Below, piece after piece: positions 10,603 to 22,532 of a DNA stretch of 64,000 nucleotides. This DNA comes from Pelobates cultripes (lineage: Eukaryota; Chordata; Amphibia; Anura; Pelobatidae). Positions within the stretch are counted from its first letter, which is position 1. Each line of letters opens with the position of its first letter. Location: assembly GCA_933207985.1 (NCBI GenBank), contig OW240917.1, forward strand, positions 118,371,548 through 118,435,547, given 5' to 3'. Below the pieces are notes generated by a model, which saw nothing but the letters and a program-made list of their open reading frames with translations, had not been told where the DNA came from and did not search any database. The translations under genes were made by a program, and so were the position numbers.

Positions 10603-12134
10603 TATTCAGACCCTTTCATTTTTCAAATTTAAAATGCTGCAAGTTTTTTAATTTTTTTTTTTTACATCAATCTACACTCAATACCCCATAATGACAAAGC
10701 AAAAACACAATTTTTGACATTACTGCAAATATATTAAACGAAAGAACAGTGATTTAAGTATGGCTTAACATTTGAAGTCCTATGCTACTAGCAAGGCCTC
10801 AAGTTACTTGCCACTGTAAGCTATCGCATACTCACCAGGGTTAAGTTTTAACTCGCCAATGGTTATTGGCAATTATGAGCACTGATGTAAATGTTCAGAA
10901 CCTTAACTCAGTACCTAGTTAAAGCACATGTGGCAGCGATTACAGCTTCAAGTTTTTTTTGGTCACAACGCAATAGGATTGGCACACCTGGCTTTGCACA
11001 ATTTCAGCCTTTCATCTCTGCAGATTCTCTCAAGCTCGGTCAGTTGAATGGGGATACTCAGACGACAGACATTTTCAGGTCTCTCTAGAGATGTTTGATT
11101 GGGTTCAAATCTGGGCCACTCGAGGACATTCATAGAGTTGTCCCTAAGCCACTCTTGCATTGTCTTGATTGTATGCTTAGAGACATTATCTTTTGGTAAG
11201 TGAACCTTCGGCGACGTTTTAGGTCCTGAGCACTCTGAAAAACGTTTTCATTAAGATTATCTCTGTATTTTGCAGAGTTCAACTTTTTATCAACCCTGAC
11301 CAGTGTTCCAGACCCTGCTGCTGAATAACACCCACACAGTATAATGCTACCACCATTATAATGGTATTGCAATGGTGATGAGCAGTGCCTGGTTACCTCC
11401 AGACAAGATGATTTGTAGTGAAGCCAAACTGTTCAATCTTTGTTTCATCAGACCAAATAGTCTTATTTCTTACAGTCAGAGACTTTCAGGTGCTTTTTTG
11501 CAAATTCCAAGCAGGATTTTATGTGTCTTGCATTAAGGAGAGATTTACATCTGGTTATACTGCCACAAAGAAAAGAGCGGTGGAGTGTTGTAGTCATGGT
11601 TGACCTTCAGCTAATTTCTCCCATTTTCATATATGATCTCTGAAGCCATTAGCTGTAGAAAGAGTCCTAGTTGTTTCATACTACTTCCATTTAAGAATTA
11701 TGGAAGCCACTGTGCTCTTGGGAACCTTCAATGCAACCAAATTAGTGTGTGTTCTTCCCAAGATCTGTGACAGCACAATCCAGCCTCGGAGCTCTGCAGA
11801 TGGTTACCTTTACCTGAACCTGATGGCTTGGTTTTTGCTCTGAAATGCATGTAGACCCCATATAGATAGACAGCTGTGTGAATTTCAAAAATCAGTCAAC
11901 TAAATTTACCAGTGGTGGACTCCAATCAAAGTGTAAAATCATCTCAAAGATGACCGAGCAAAGAGGGATGTATTTGAGCTAAATTTTAAGTGCCAAAATG
12001 CACTTTTTCTTTTTAATAAATGTACAAAGTTTTGAAAAAAATTGTTTTTGCTTTGTCAGTGTGGATTATTGGGTTTAGATTTATTAAACATATATGAAAA
12101 AAACAAGGGGTCAGAATAATTTCTGAATGCACTG
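10598..12134 (-). mobile_element. Decayed full-length Tc1-like transposon
   Basis: Ends are tagtgtattcagaccc at the left and ttctgaatgcactg at the right, with TA on both sides. Length of about 1.54 kb is normal for autonomous Tc1. Internal text is a recognisable but broken transposase on the minus strand. It is a different Tc1 lineage from the one at 1408-2970 and the parent type of the deletion copy at 583-1035. Confidence 0.85.
10963..11900 (-). pseudogene. Tc1 transposase pseudogene
   Basis: Minus-strand fragments read GGSIILCGCYSAAGSGTLVR and KLNSAKYRDNLNENVFQSAQ, then EWLRDNSMNVLEWPRFEPNQ and IQLTELERICRDERLKLCKA. These align with the catalytic half of Tc1 transposases. Stops and frameshifts separate them, and the QDN catalytic block and the PDLNPIE glutamate block are altered. 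The domain-bearing N-terminus extends toward 11900 in poorer shape. No activity is expected. Confidence 0.85.
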
Positions 12135-12616
12135 TATATATTAATTGGAGAGTTCTTTCTTATCTTTAGACTTGAGTCCTAATCAGATGCTTCTTAAAAA
12201 GAAACATTGGGACAGATGGTACATGCAGTGCAATCTCTGCAATATGCTAATAATGCTTCTGACAGAAAAGCACAGAGAATGGAAAGCACTCACTTCTGCA
12301 GTTCACAGTAAGTAACATGGGAAACCCTCCTGGCTGTCTGCTGCACAGTCAGAAAATATTACCGAGGGGATTCATAAAAGTTCTGATTGGCCAAAGGGAA
12401 CACACAGTTAACTTGAATGTACTTCAGCAAGCTAAAGTGTTTTAGTGGACTGGAGTGTCCTTTTAAAGTTTTAAATGTAAATAATGTAACAATTTATTTT
12501 AACAACAGAACTATAACGTACACCCTAGTGGAACAGACATCAGTTTTATCGATGTCTTACGGTGCAACCCCAAACATCTGTCATGATTTTTCTCTTCAAA
12601 ATAAAGGGTTTTTTTG

Positions 12617-13104
12617 TTAAAGGACCACTATAGTGCCAGGAAAACATACTCGTTTTCCTGGCACTATAGTGCCCTGAGGGTGCCCCCACCCTCAGGGTCC
12701 CAATACCGCCCGGCTCTGGAAGGGGGAAAGGGGGAAAAACTTACCTTTTTCCAGTGCTGGGCGGGGAGCTCTCCTCCGTTCCTCCCCATCGGCTGAATGC
12801 CCACGCGCGGCAGAAGCTGCGCGCGCATTCAGCCGGTCGCATAGGAAAGCATTATCAATGCTTTCCTAGGGACGCTTGCGTGCTCTCACTGTGATTTTCA
12901 CAGTGAGAATCACGCAAGTGCCTCTAGCGGCTGTCAATGAGACAGCCACTAGAGGATTTGGGGGAAGGCTTAACCCATTCATAAACATAGCAGTTTCTCT
13001 GAAACGGCTATGTTTATAAAATAATGGGTTAAGCCTAGCTGGACCTGGCACCCAGACCACTTCATTAAGCTGAAGTGGTCTGGGTCCGTAGAGTGGTCCT
13101 TTAA
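12617..13104. mobile_element. TTAA-flanked palindromic element, copy 2
   Basis: Same architecture as 8981-9470: TTAAAGGACCACTATAGTGC start and GAGTGGTCCTTTAA end, with matching interior including the GC-rich core near 12790-12830. Roughly 490 bp. No coding. Confidence 0.8.
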
Positions 13105-13601
13105 GTTAATGACAAGTTGATTAACTCACTAAGAAATCATCTACAGATAAAACGTATTGGGACAGAATTGTATGGAATGCTAAAAATAATTCTGGGTGAA
13201 CCAGTGAGTATTTTGAACCTTGTGAGATAATGTGACTATTGAGCTTGTGATATTCATGCCAATGATGTCTCACACTAGTTACCTTTGTCTCATCTTATTT
13301 ATGCCAGTGGTAATACAGTATACATTTCTAAGCAGACTAGCTGTTTTAAACATACTGAAACTAAAAATATAGTGTTTTAAACACTCTTACACTGTACTGA
13401 GCATTGTAAAGTTGTTTTCTGGAGACAGGATCTATTATTATATAGTTGCTGAGAAACTGTACATTATCCGTTACTATACAGATCAATAGTATAATCACTA
13501 CTGATATTTGGTTCCACACATGTCAATCAGAACTGGAAAGTTATATTAAAAATAGAGCGAATATTACAAGCAAATTGTTAAAAAAAAAAAAAAATACATA
13601 C

Positions 13602-13706
13602 TGAGCCAGAATCCATCAAGAAAGCTCCATCTCTTGATAGTTTTTCTGCAGACAAGGCCTGAAGGCATGGTTGTGGTACAGTCCAGTCATTTACAAGGAT
13701 AGCACC
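13602..13706 (-). CDS. SEC24B: SEC24B exon M
   Basis: 35 codons in phase 0 between acceptor ttgtttaacag and donor GTATGT. Encodes GAILVNDWTVPQPCLQALSA then EKLSRDGAFLMDSGS. VPQP and the AEKL..GAFLMD segment are standard in SEC24 just before the gelsolin-like strands. Confidence 0.95.
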
Positions 13707-14791
13707 CTGTTAAACAAAATAGCAGCATTATTAAACAGTTTTATTAGTTAGGCACTAGTTGTAACATGGGATGTTTCACTGTCAAATATCATAATTATGA
13801 AATTATTTTATATTATGAAAAAGTTATTTTGAATACAATCTTTAACTCCACTATTTTGACATTAAATTAACAAAGTAAACACACAGATTATAGAGCAAAA
13901 CAGATGCTACAATACAATTTAGATACTCTACAATGTAAAGTAATTTACATTGTAAATTGTCCTCTACAAGACACGTTTAATTTTAGTTACGAATTCTTTA
14001 TTAAATGTTAGTAAATCGGTTCCTCCCCATCCTACACCCTAAAACTTAAAAAACCCAAAAACTGGCGCTGCTCTCCACGCCCCATTTGACGCCAAAGCCT
14101 CCCCCTCTCTCCGAGGTCCTATTAAATGCTTCATAGAGAAGCTCTGAGCTGGCAAGGGGAAGGAAGTGATTGAAAGAAAAATATATATATAAAAAAAAAA
14201 CACACGCTGTGAAAATTTAGGGTTAAACCGTTCGAGAATGGTTTAACCCCTTCAAGTAAGAAAGTGCCTGGGAACTTCCTGGCACCACAACAACTTCATT
14301 TTGATGAAGTTGTTGTGGTGTCTAGAGTGTTGCTTTGTAATACTTTTTTTTAATGTTTTTGACAATCTTTATTTTAATTTTATGTAAAGTTTCAGACAAG
14401 AAAAGACAAAGAAGAAAAGACAAGACAAGGTCAGTTTGGTTTAAGAGAAACATCCTGCCAGAGTATATGAGTATAATTTTTTTTTAATAAAGCTTGATAG
14501 TTTTCCCGTTCCCTCAACCTGCCACAGTCAAAAACTTCCTGGCTATACCTATGGTTAATTTTCAAGTCTGAAGGCATCAACGTATCCCCATTCAGACTTG
14601 GAGAAAGGCACCTGGAGTGGCAGGGGGGAGGGAAGGGGGATAAGGAACGCTGTGTATTAAAAGGGAAGAGGGGTAAAAAAGGGAGAGGGAAAAGGAAGGG
14701 GGGAGTGGGATTAGTAAGCCCCCCCTTTTCTGAAGCCTTATTCTCTGACCCGCAACTCACTTCATTTCCTTACGCATTATGTGACATGTAA
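13707..14791 (-). other. SEC24B: SEC24B intron L-M, left part
   Basis: Holds a degraded palindromic repeat near 14000-14340 (gttaaaccgttcgagaatggtttaac; accacaacaacttcat facing atgaagttgttgtggt). A T-run at 14345 and C/T-rich text at 14600-14730 follow. No exon is seen. Confidence 0.5.
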
Positions 14792-15063
14792 TTAAAGGAC
14801 CACTTAAGCTCAATGAAGTGGTCTGGGTGCCAGGTCCATTTAGAGTTAACCCTGCAGCTGTAAACATAACGGTTGTAGAGAAACTTACATTAGTGGCTGT
14901 TTACATTGACAGCCGCTAGAGGCGCTTTTGTGCCTCTCACTGTGATTTTCCCCTAAACTCCTCGATCCCGGCGGGAGGAGGGCCATGAGGGAGGGGGGGG
15001 ACCTATTAACACTAAAGGGCCAGGAAAACCATTTTTTTCCCCTGGCACTATAGTGGTCCTTAA
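14792..15063. mobile_element. TTAA-flanked palindromic element, copy 3 (short form)
   Basis: Starts ttaaaggaccacttaagctc and ends cactatagtggtccttaa. Shorter than copies 1 and 2 because of internal deletions. It directly abuts the 80-bp element at 15060-15139, sharing the TTAA. Confidence 0.7.
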
Positions 15064-15139
15064 CCCCTTAAGGACACATGACACGTGTGACATGTCATGA
15101 TTCCCTTTTATTCCAGAAGTTTGGTCCTTAAGGGGTTAA
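15060..15139. mobile_element. 80-bp TTAACCCCTTAAGGAC element
   Basis: Inverted arms ttaaccccttaaggac and gtccttaaggggttaa enclose about 48 bases including acatgacacgtgtgacatgt. A nearly identical copy lies at 24038-24117. Confidence 0.75.
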
Positions 15140-15211
15140 AGCCATGGAGTTCACATCCAGTAGCAGTTTTCAACTCTGTCTTGTTGGAGTTTTGCTGTGA
15201 GTGACACCATT

Positions 15212-15215
<4 letters not shown>

Positions 15216-15249
<34 letters not shown>

Positions 15250-15286
15250 TATTTTTATTTTCAATTTTAACAAAATTGCCAGAGAG

Positions 15287-15321
<35 letters not shown>
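15216..15321. repeat. Two (TA)n microsatellite runs
   Basis: TA runs at about 15217-15246 and 15291-15321, separated by AT-rich sequence. Open frames through them are artefacts of the repeat. Confidence 0.85.
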
Positions 15322-15324
<3 letters not shown>

Positions 15325-16056
15325 CAATTAAACCCAATACTTCATTGCAATTCAGCAAAAAAACTCATATATGTCAAATACATAAGTATGGCAGATTTTA
15401 CGGCAATAAACATAAGACATTTATAATAATATTGAACAAATTATACAAAAAAAACCAAAACACATACATAAGTTAAGTGCCTCCATTTCATATAGCTTCT
15501 CTACCCTTTCACACCTCAGCTGGAGGGTGGGAGCTTCCATAGGATTGGCATTAAGGCCTTTGCTGCATTAAAAAGGTATCTTGTTATGCACTTTTTTGTA
15601 TCTCCCCAATGGTAGGGGTGTTTGATCATGTAGAACAGCTTCAGAAGTGAACGCAGGAGCCATCGCCAATGTTTTAGTAATTCCCTCTTTTACCAATTCC
15701 CACTAGGGAGAAATTACTGGTCAAGTCCACCATATATGGAGTAAAGAACATTCTTGAAACCCCTCAAAAGTAATAGAATGAACACATTCATCTAGTTACT
15801 TGGTTTCCTTTTTAATAAGGTATGTAGATAATTTGGAGGGTGGTTTTTTTCTCGAATGCAAAGATTACTGGTCTGGGGTTCAAGCTCACATAAGCTTCTA
15901 CCCAATACACAGAAAATGTGGCTATAGTCTCACCCCATCTACTTACCTTACCCTTTCCCCCGTTTACTCTCCTTCTTCCTTTATCCCTCTCGCAGTGACC
16001 CCACAAATTTTGTACACAAGTAGGTTGTTGTTATTTGGGTTCCTTCTGTTATTCAT
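15322..16056 (-). pseudogene. Old L1-group LINE fragment, ORF2 C-terminus
   Basis: On the minus strand around 15742-15480 the translation includes HIWWT, then GRYKKVHNKIPF, matching the C-terminal region of L1/Tx1-group ORF2 (compare HIWWSCP in the element at 16073-22516). Stops interrupt it. The younger LINE to its right apparently inserted beside or into this older copy. Confidence 0.6.
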
Positions 16057-16072
16057 ATCACATTCTATTTTT
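16057..16072. repeat. Target-site duplication, 3' side of LINE 1
   Basis: The 16 bases atcacattctattttt recur exactly at 22517-22532, bracketing the minus-strand LINE. The poly-T run directly after it is the element's A-tail. Confidence 0.88.
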
Positions 16073-16401
16073 TTTTTTTTTTAATTGTGTTGCAAAGTTT
16101 TAACAATACATCAAAGTGGGTTAGACATAAGGGTTGTAACACATAAACAAGACTGTTCAATATCCATTGGTTACCCCATACCTCATAACCTCTAGTACAT
16201 CTATTACATCCCCGTCAAGCATTATGGATGTCTGTGGAGTTTCAGCGGGTGTTGGTGTGCACAGAAGGGTATAGGGAGAAGGTAAACCTTTGTCCACCTC
16301 AGGCTTCTCACTCCTTAAGCTGCCGTCACCCAGATCCCCATTGTATACATTTGCGGCTACAGTAGCCTGGAATGGGAGGGGGGGGGTCAGATTCTAGTGG
16401 G

Positions 16402-19400
16402 CTACCCGGGAGCATTTTGGAGGTATGCACTCCAGAGTTCCCAGGTGGCAGTGTATAGATGGTACTTGTCTGTCATAGAGTGGCATGTCTCTTCCAGGCC
16501 TCTGATAGTCTCGACCTTTTGTATCCATTCCCTTATGGATGGGGGATTTGGATTTTTCCAGTATACTGAAATGAGTTGGTTGGCGGCCGAAATCATGTGG
16601 TATAGTAGGGTTGCTTTTGGTTTGGGTAGTGTTTGTGATGGCACTAGGAGGATGAACGTGTCTGGCGTGAGCGGAAGATGTATGGATAGTATCATTTGAA
16701 TTTGGCCTTGTATGTGTTTCCAATACTCTTGTATTGTTGGGCACGACCACCATATGTGTGCTGAATTCCCTTCTGCCGTATGGCACCTCCAACACCTGTT
16801 TGAAAGTGATGGGAAATGTGATTTCAATTTGGTCGGAGTATAATGCCATCGCGCTATGCGCTAGTAGTTTTCTTCTTGCGTGAGTGTGTTACGTGATGTG
16901 TGGTGGATTTGTCTAAAAATGTAACGCCAAGTCTCTGGCGTGAAGGCCTTGTTAAGTTCCTTTTCCCAGGAGGTGGTAAAAGCTGGTGGGTTGAGGGGTT
17001 GAGTGGCTAATGTCGTGGTGTACATTGCTGAGATGAGCCTTTTCTTAATGGATTGATCGAGGCAATGTTGTTCAAATTTAGTTTGTGCTCGGTGTGGATT
17101 ATGTGCGAGTGGTCCTGTGAGGACGAAGTGGGTGAGTTGCCTATATTGGAATTTGTGTATTATCGTTTGTGGGTCTATAAGGGAGCCAAGGGGTTTAATC
17201 TTACGGTCCCCTATATTCTCCATCAGGTCCCCCAGTTTTAGGTAGGCTGAGTTGTGGTACTCCTTAAAAGCTTTACCGTCCTCACCTGGCCTGAACAAGG
17301 GGTTGTGTGTGACCGGGTACAGCGGAGACGGATAGGGGGAGATCGTCTGGTGTTGTCGTATTCTAGTCCACATGCGTAAAGTGGGGGAAATGGTAGGGTG
17401 TGGGGCATGAAGGAGGAAAGTCTGACCCGATTTTTGCCATGGGATCGTGTATATTGGCGCTCTTAGGAATGTATCTTCTATTTGTACCCATTGTTTGGTG
17501 GTGTTGGTGGATGCCCAGTCAGAGTCTAGTTAGGAGAATTGCATCGTGGTACTTCTCGATATCTGGGAGTCCGATGCCTCCCTCCCCCTTTGGTCTAATG
17601 AGAAGCGAGTGTGAAAGTCGGGGTGTTTTATGTGCCCATATGTACAATGAGAGGGTTTTGCGTACCAGCGTGAACCATGTTTTAGGGATCATGATGGGTA
17701 GAACCTGCAGGAGGTACAGAAGTCTGGGCAATATGTTCATTTTTAATATACTGAGTCTGCAAAACCAGCTGAAATATGGCTTGTTCCAGGTGTTAAGGTC
17801 AGCTGTTATGTCTTTCATCAGTTTCGGGAAGTTACTGTCAAATAATTGAGACGCATCTTTGGTAATGTGGATTCCTAGATATTTGATATGGTGGGGGGCC
17901 CACGTGAATTGATGTTCATTTTGTAGTTTATGTTGCTCCTGGGGATGTATGTGTATGGGTAAGATCTCACATTTGCTGAGGTTGGCTTTGAAATTGGAGA
18001 GTTCGCTGTAAGTGTGCATTTCCGCCATAAGAGGTGGTATTGAGGTGCCCGGGTCTGAGATAGTGAATAGCATATCGTCGGCGAATGCAGCTATTTTGTA
18101 CTCCCTATCGCCTGCTGTGATTCCTTTAATTTGCGTGTTATCTCTGATCCCCTGTAGGAAGGGTTCTAAGACTAGTACGAATAGAAGGGGAGACAGGGGA
18201 CATCCCTGCCTGGTGCCATTTGTTATTTGTACTGGGTCTGAAAGCTGCCCATTCACTCTGATATTTGCTGTGGGGTATGAATATATGGCGTTGAACCATT
18301 TCTGCCAGTGGGGGCCAAAGCCCATGTGCTGTAGGGTGGATGAGATTAAGCTCCAGTCTACCCTGTCGAACTCCTTTTCGGCATCAATCGACAGGAGTAG
18401 ACTGGAGCACTTCGTTCGCCTGGTCAGGTGTATGAGGCTAAGCAGTTTCGTCGTGTTATGTTTAGCTTCCCTGCCTGGAATGAAGCCTGACTGGTCTGCA
18501 TGTATGAGCCCTGGTAGCAGTGGACGTAGCCGGTTCGCCAGTATTTTCGTAAAAAGTTTTAAGTCCACATTTATCAGCGAAATAGGTCTATAGCTGCCGC
18601 ATTGGGTCAGGTCCTTACCCGGTTTGGGGAGGAGGGTAATTGTGGCATTTAATGCTTGGGGGGGAAGGGTACCAGATTTAAGTAGTGAATTAAATGTGTT
18701 TCGGAAATGAGGCATGAGTGTCTTGGCAAATGTTTTATCACTTCTAGACATTCGTCCGTCGAGATAGGAGCGTCTAAGGCCTCTCGTACGTTTCGTGGAA
18801 TGGTGGAGTGTATTCTCTGTGCTAGGAATTCCTGTATGTCGTGAGGTTGGGGAGGAGTTTGTCTCAAATTGTAGAGTGATGAGTAGTAGTCCTTGAACGT
18901 CTTTAGAATGTCTGTCATCGAGTGTGAAATAGTGCCCTCTGGGTTAGGTATCGCTGCTATAAACATGTGTTCCCTTTGCTTTTTGAGGGCATACGCCAGT
19001 AGCCGCCCGCATTTGCCCCCTTGAGTATAGTAATTGCACCTCTTTTTGGCCAGCGCATGTTTGGTGCGTACGTTTAAAATGATATTGAGTTCTGTCCTTT
19101 TGTCGACTAGGCTCTTGTATGTGGCTAGATCGAGGCCTTGTTTATGTGAGTTCTCTAGATCCCTAATTTCCTTAGTCAGTCGGGAGGTCTCTGATTCCCT
19201 TTGTTTCTTGAGTTTTGAAGCTTCTTTAATGATTGTGCCCCTGATCGTGCTTTTGTGTGCTTCCCACACTATTGGGTAGGGCGTGTCAGGGTGGACGTTT
19301 AGTTCAAAATATTGTGTAAGTGAGCTCCTAATTCTGGTCTGTATCTCCGGGTGGTTTAGCAGTGTATCGTTGAGTTTCCACTGTGTCCTGGAAGAGTGTA

Positions 19401-20124
19401 AGGAAGGGATTGCTATGTTCAGGGAGATAGGAGCGTGGTCTGACCACGTAATCGAGGCATATTCGCAGGTATTGACTAGGTTTAGGAATCTATGTGGGAT
19501 AAGGAACACATCTATCCTAGAGTATGAGCCAGAAGTGTGTGAATAATAAGAGTAGTCGCGATCCGCTGGGTGTGAGGTGCGCCAGCAGTCGTAGGGTTGG
19601 TGGGAGTCTAGGATTTTTTGGATGTTTATTCTTGTGGATGCCTGGTATGAGTGTGCCTGTGAAGTGGTGTCGAGCGCCCCATCCAGGGACACATTCAGGT
19701 CCCCCCCTAGGATCAATAGTCCCTCTGAAAAGCTTTCCAATTTCGTAGTTATGTGTCGGAATGCCTGGGATTGCTTTCTGTTGGGCATGTAGATATTGGC
19801 TAACGTGACTTGGGTTGCGCCCATCAGGCCCTTTAAGAAGATAAATCTACCAGTGTCGTCTATTAGGAGGTCTCTGTATGTGAATGGGAGGTGTGAGGAG
19901 AGTAAAATGGCCACTCCCCTGGATTTTGAGCCAGTGAAGTTGCTGAAATAGCCCTTTGTGAAGTGTTTCGACTTAAGTGAAGGTGCTGAGTCCTTACGGA
20001 AGTGCGTTTCTTGTATGAAAACTACCTCAGCCTTGTGTTTGTGATAATCTGTGAGTGCCATGTGGCGTTTTTCAGGGGTGTTCAGTCCCCTGGCATTGTG
20101 CGATAGGATCGTCACTGTTGCCAT
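16402..20124 (-). pseudogene. LINE 1 ORF2 (endonuclease-reverse transcriptase), disrupted
   Basis: ORF2 of L1 elements nicks the target and copies the RNA in place. An APE-like endonuclease occupies 20124 to about 19400, with QETHF, GGDLNVSLDG, an Arg-Ile-Asp block and WSDHAPIS all present. The RT follows: SGFIPGREA, TRQGCPLSPLLF and the catalytic AAFADDMLFTI. The C-terminal CWRCHTAEGNSAHIWWSCP is at about 16800-16745. Breaks: a deletion and frame change near 18700-18750 removes the conserved GPDGF segment before the RT; the frame shifts again near 17520; and one TAG at 16861-16863 interrupts the last segment, in frame on both sides. The conserved EKAFDR motif reads EKEFDR. Not functional as it stands. 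Confidence 0.9.
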
Positions 20125-21340
20125 CTTGGGATATTAGAGGGGTCAGTGCGTAATAAGGGAAAGGGAATGTGGTCTCTGGGAATGTTAGATGTTCTATATG
20201 CGGTGTACCCAGTTGAGTAAGACGTATGAGTAGAAGGTGTAGCTTGGTACAGGGCAGGATGTTTCAGATAGTGCAATAATCAAAAAGAAAGAAGTACAAT
20301 ACCATACAGTAAATAACAATAACCAAGAATAACTATGTACATAAAAAGCAATCTTTCGTTAGAGCCGGTCAGTCAGCATTAGTGGTCACTTGCTCTCCGG
20401 CAATGCGCGGGAACTGGGGTCAGCCCCTGAGAAGTCCTGTTGTCTACAGTGGGCTAGGGATTTACGACCCCGTTCGTAATAGGGTGCGGGTGAGGTGTGT
20501 GTCTTGTCGGTCTTAGAGGTCAGGTCGGTGATAACTATCAATCTAGACCGTCAGCCTCTGTGGCCGTGTGTTGGTGTCTGTAGTGAAGTAGGAATGCATG
20601 AGCTGTACGGAGCGGAGTCGCTTGAATTTCGTCTGTTAGTTTCGTGGAGGTTGTTGATGGAAGAATTTGCTACGGTAGTAGGGGGGGGTAGAAAGGTCTG
20701 AGTCCCGGGAATCCCGTATGCGCCCCCAAATGGTAAGACATGGTTCAATATCGGCCCTCTCTCTTTTTTTTTTAAGTACTCAAAGAGATACCTTTCTCCT
20801 TCAAAACTATTCGCTGCCGTTGGGTGGTGTCTGAAGTCTCCCGTGCCCTGTCGTACCCTGGCCCATCTCGCTCCCGCCCTTTGTCGCCCCGTCCCCAGCT
20901 GGTCCCTATTTGTCACATGCGTCAACTTTTGGGAACACTTCTGTCTGAGAGTGATAAGTTGCCGTTTGTCACATGAACAAGGCATGGAGCCAACGGAGCT
21001 CCTAGAATGAGTGTGACCATAGAAACATAGAATAGGGTACACACTGCGTGCATATGAGGGTAATGAAAATACAGTAGTTAGTGGTACAATCTCATATGGG
21101 TATAAGCAAGGATGGTTATACGACCTGATGGGCCAAGGGTTGTCATAGTCTTTCGGGCAGATGTTGCGAGGCTATGTTCGGACAGGGCTTTTGGCTTCGG
21201 CCGGGATCAAGACACGGCAACAGTACAGTTTGGGCCCAGAGTCTTGTGCCAAAACTTGGGTGATAGGGTCTGGGTGGATTGATATGGTGTTGGTCCATCT
21301 GGGGGGGAGGAGGGACGGGGACGACTCCACTGGTGCCCCT
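20125..21340 (-). other. LINE 1 inter-ORF region
   Basis: 1.2 kb between ORF1 stop and ORF2 start. One 163-codon open frame (21042-20551, minus) lies in it but resembles nothing I know. A short A-run (T-run at 20764) occurs within. The comparable region in LINE 2 is about 1.4 kb. Confidence 0.6.
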
Positions 21341-22420
21341 CTACTCCGTCTCGGTTTCTTCTCTTTGAAGCGGTGACGCTTGTGTCATCTTCTGCCTTTT
21401 AGCCGGTGATCTCCATTTCGGCGCTTGCTGTGCTGATGGGGCGGACAGTGCAGGATCTGGTGCATACCAATCCAAGATTTGCATTTCCGTCAGGCCCAAA
21501 GCTTTGCTGAATGCAGGGATGTCCTGGTAAGTGGCGATTGTATACATGGAGCCCCTGGTATTGACTGTTAGGGCGAAAGGGAAGCCCCATCTGTAGCGCA
21601 AGTTGCGAGCCCGTAGCTGGTGTGTTATTGGCCTTAAGGCCCTTCTTGCTTGCAGAGTGTGCCATGATAGATCTTGGTAAATTGATATTTCATGGCCTTG
21701 GAATAGCATAGGGGTGGAAGTGTCTCTTAATTTTCTTATGATGTCCTCTTTTAACGCGTAGTAGTGGACGCGGCAGATGACATCCCTTGGCGTGCTCCCT
21801 GGTCCCATTTTAGCTTTCAGGGAACGGTGCGCTCTGTCGAGGATCACTGGAGCGTCAGGTTTTCGGCCCAGGATCAGGTTAAACAGCGTGGAGAGCGTTG
21901 TGTATAAATTTTCCCCCTCTGTTTCAGGTAGGCCTTTTATCCGAAGGTTATTCCTACGGCCCCTATTATCAAGGTCGTCCACCGATCTTTGCATCATGGA
22001 CATATGCCTTTCTTGAGCATTTACTTTGGTAGTCAGGGTCTGTATCTGGGTGTAATAAGCCCCCCTTTCATCCTCAAGCTCCTGCACTCTGCGGCCTACC
22101 TGCTTTATTTCAGTGCTGAGACCCTCCATCTTGGTCTGGAAGGAAGTTTCTAGTTTGCCTAGCATTTGAGCCAGGTCTGTTTTTGATGGGAGATTCTTCA
22201 ATATCTCCTTGACATCCATGTCTATGGAGTTTGTGGAGATGTCAGAGGTAGTGGGGCTCGGCGGATTCGAGTTTCCTGCCGTCGGCGCCATGTTGGATTC
22301 GCCGGTGTCGGACATGCGGTCGGCATAATCTTTGAAGAAACGGGTGACCGTTCCGGTTTTACCTGCCGGTGTCTTCCCTGTGTGTTGGGGGTTCGATTGG
22401 GCTCTTTTGGGGTTCCCCAT
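21341..22420 (-). CDS. LINE 1 ORF1 RNA-binding protein, intact
   Basis: 359 codons. Residues 1-80 are basic and Ser/Pro/Thr-rich. Residues about 80-160 form a likely coiled coil (TEIKQVGRRVQELEDERGAY). The segment from DLDNRGRRNNLRIKGLPE to about residue 270 is the RRM-like core of L1 ORF1 proteins, followed by a C-terminal domain with LQARRALRPITHQLRARNL. ORF1 proteins trimerise through the coil and coat the element RNA. No stop or frameshift is seen, in contrast to ORF2. Confidence 0.88.
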   Translation of the reverse strand: MGNPKRAQSNPQHTGKTPAGKTGTVTRFFKDYADRMSDTGESNMAPTAGNSNPPSPTTSDISTNSIDMDVKEILKNLPSKTDLAQMLGKLETSFQTKMEGLSTEIKQVGRRVQELEDERGAYYTQIQTLTTKVNAQERHMSMMQRSVDDLDNRGRRNNLRIKGLPETEGENLYTTLSTLFNLILGRKPDAPVILDRAHRSLKAKMGPGSTPRDVICRVHYYALKEDIIRKLRDTSTPMLFQGHEISIYQDLSWHTLQARRALRPITHQLRARNLRYRWGFPFALTVNTRGSMYTIATYQDIPAFSKALGLTEMQILDWYAPDPALSAPSAQQAPKWRSPAKRQKMTQASPLQREETETE

Positions 22421-22516
22421 GTTGTAGTAGTACCTCCTTTATACGCGATCTTCGCTCCGTTTTCTCGGAGCTCCATCAATGTGCTGCCATTCGGCTGGTC
22501 AAGCTTATTTTCTTTC

Positions 22517-22532
22517 ATCACATTCTATTTTT
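22517..22532. repeat. Target-site duplication, 5' side of LINE 1
   Basis: Exact copy of the 16 bases at 16057-16072. Identity over the full length suggests a fairly recent insertion. Confidence 0.88.

Larger units (their letters stand above)
16073..22516 (-). mobile_element. L1-group LINE 1, near full length, 6.4 kb
   Basis: A non-LTR retrotransposon inserted in the same orientation as SEC24B, in the intron between exons L and M. It has an A-tail (T-run from 16073), a 16-bp target-site duplication, an intact ORF1 and a damaged ORF2. The text before ORF1 is only about 96 bp, so the 5' end is probably truncated. ORF1 and ORF2 are separated by about 1.2 kb, unusually far for L1. ORF2 type (endonuclease APE-like, RT, then CCHC-like cysteine motif) places it in the L1/Tx1 group. 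Confidence 0.9.

Noticed and set aside
10497..10691. Membrane-like open frame with a Tyr-Ile repeat
   Set aside because: It is translation of the (TA)n microsatellite, as are similar frames at 15170-15476 and 24341-24654.
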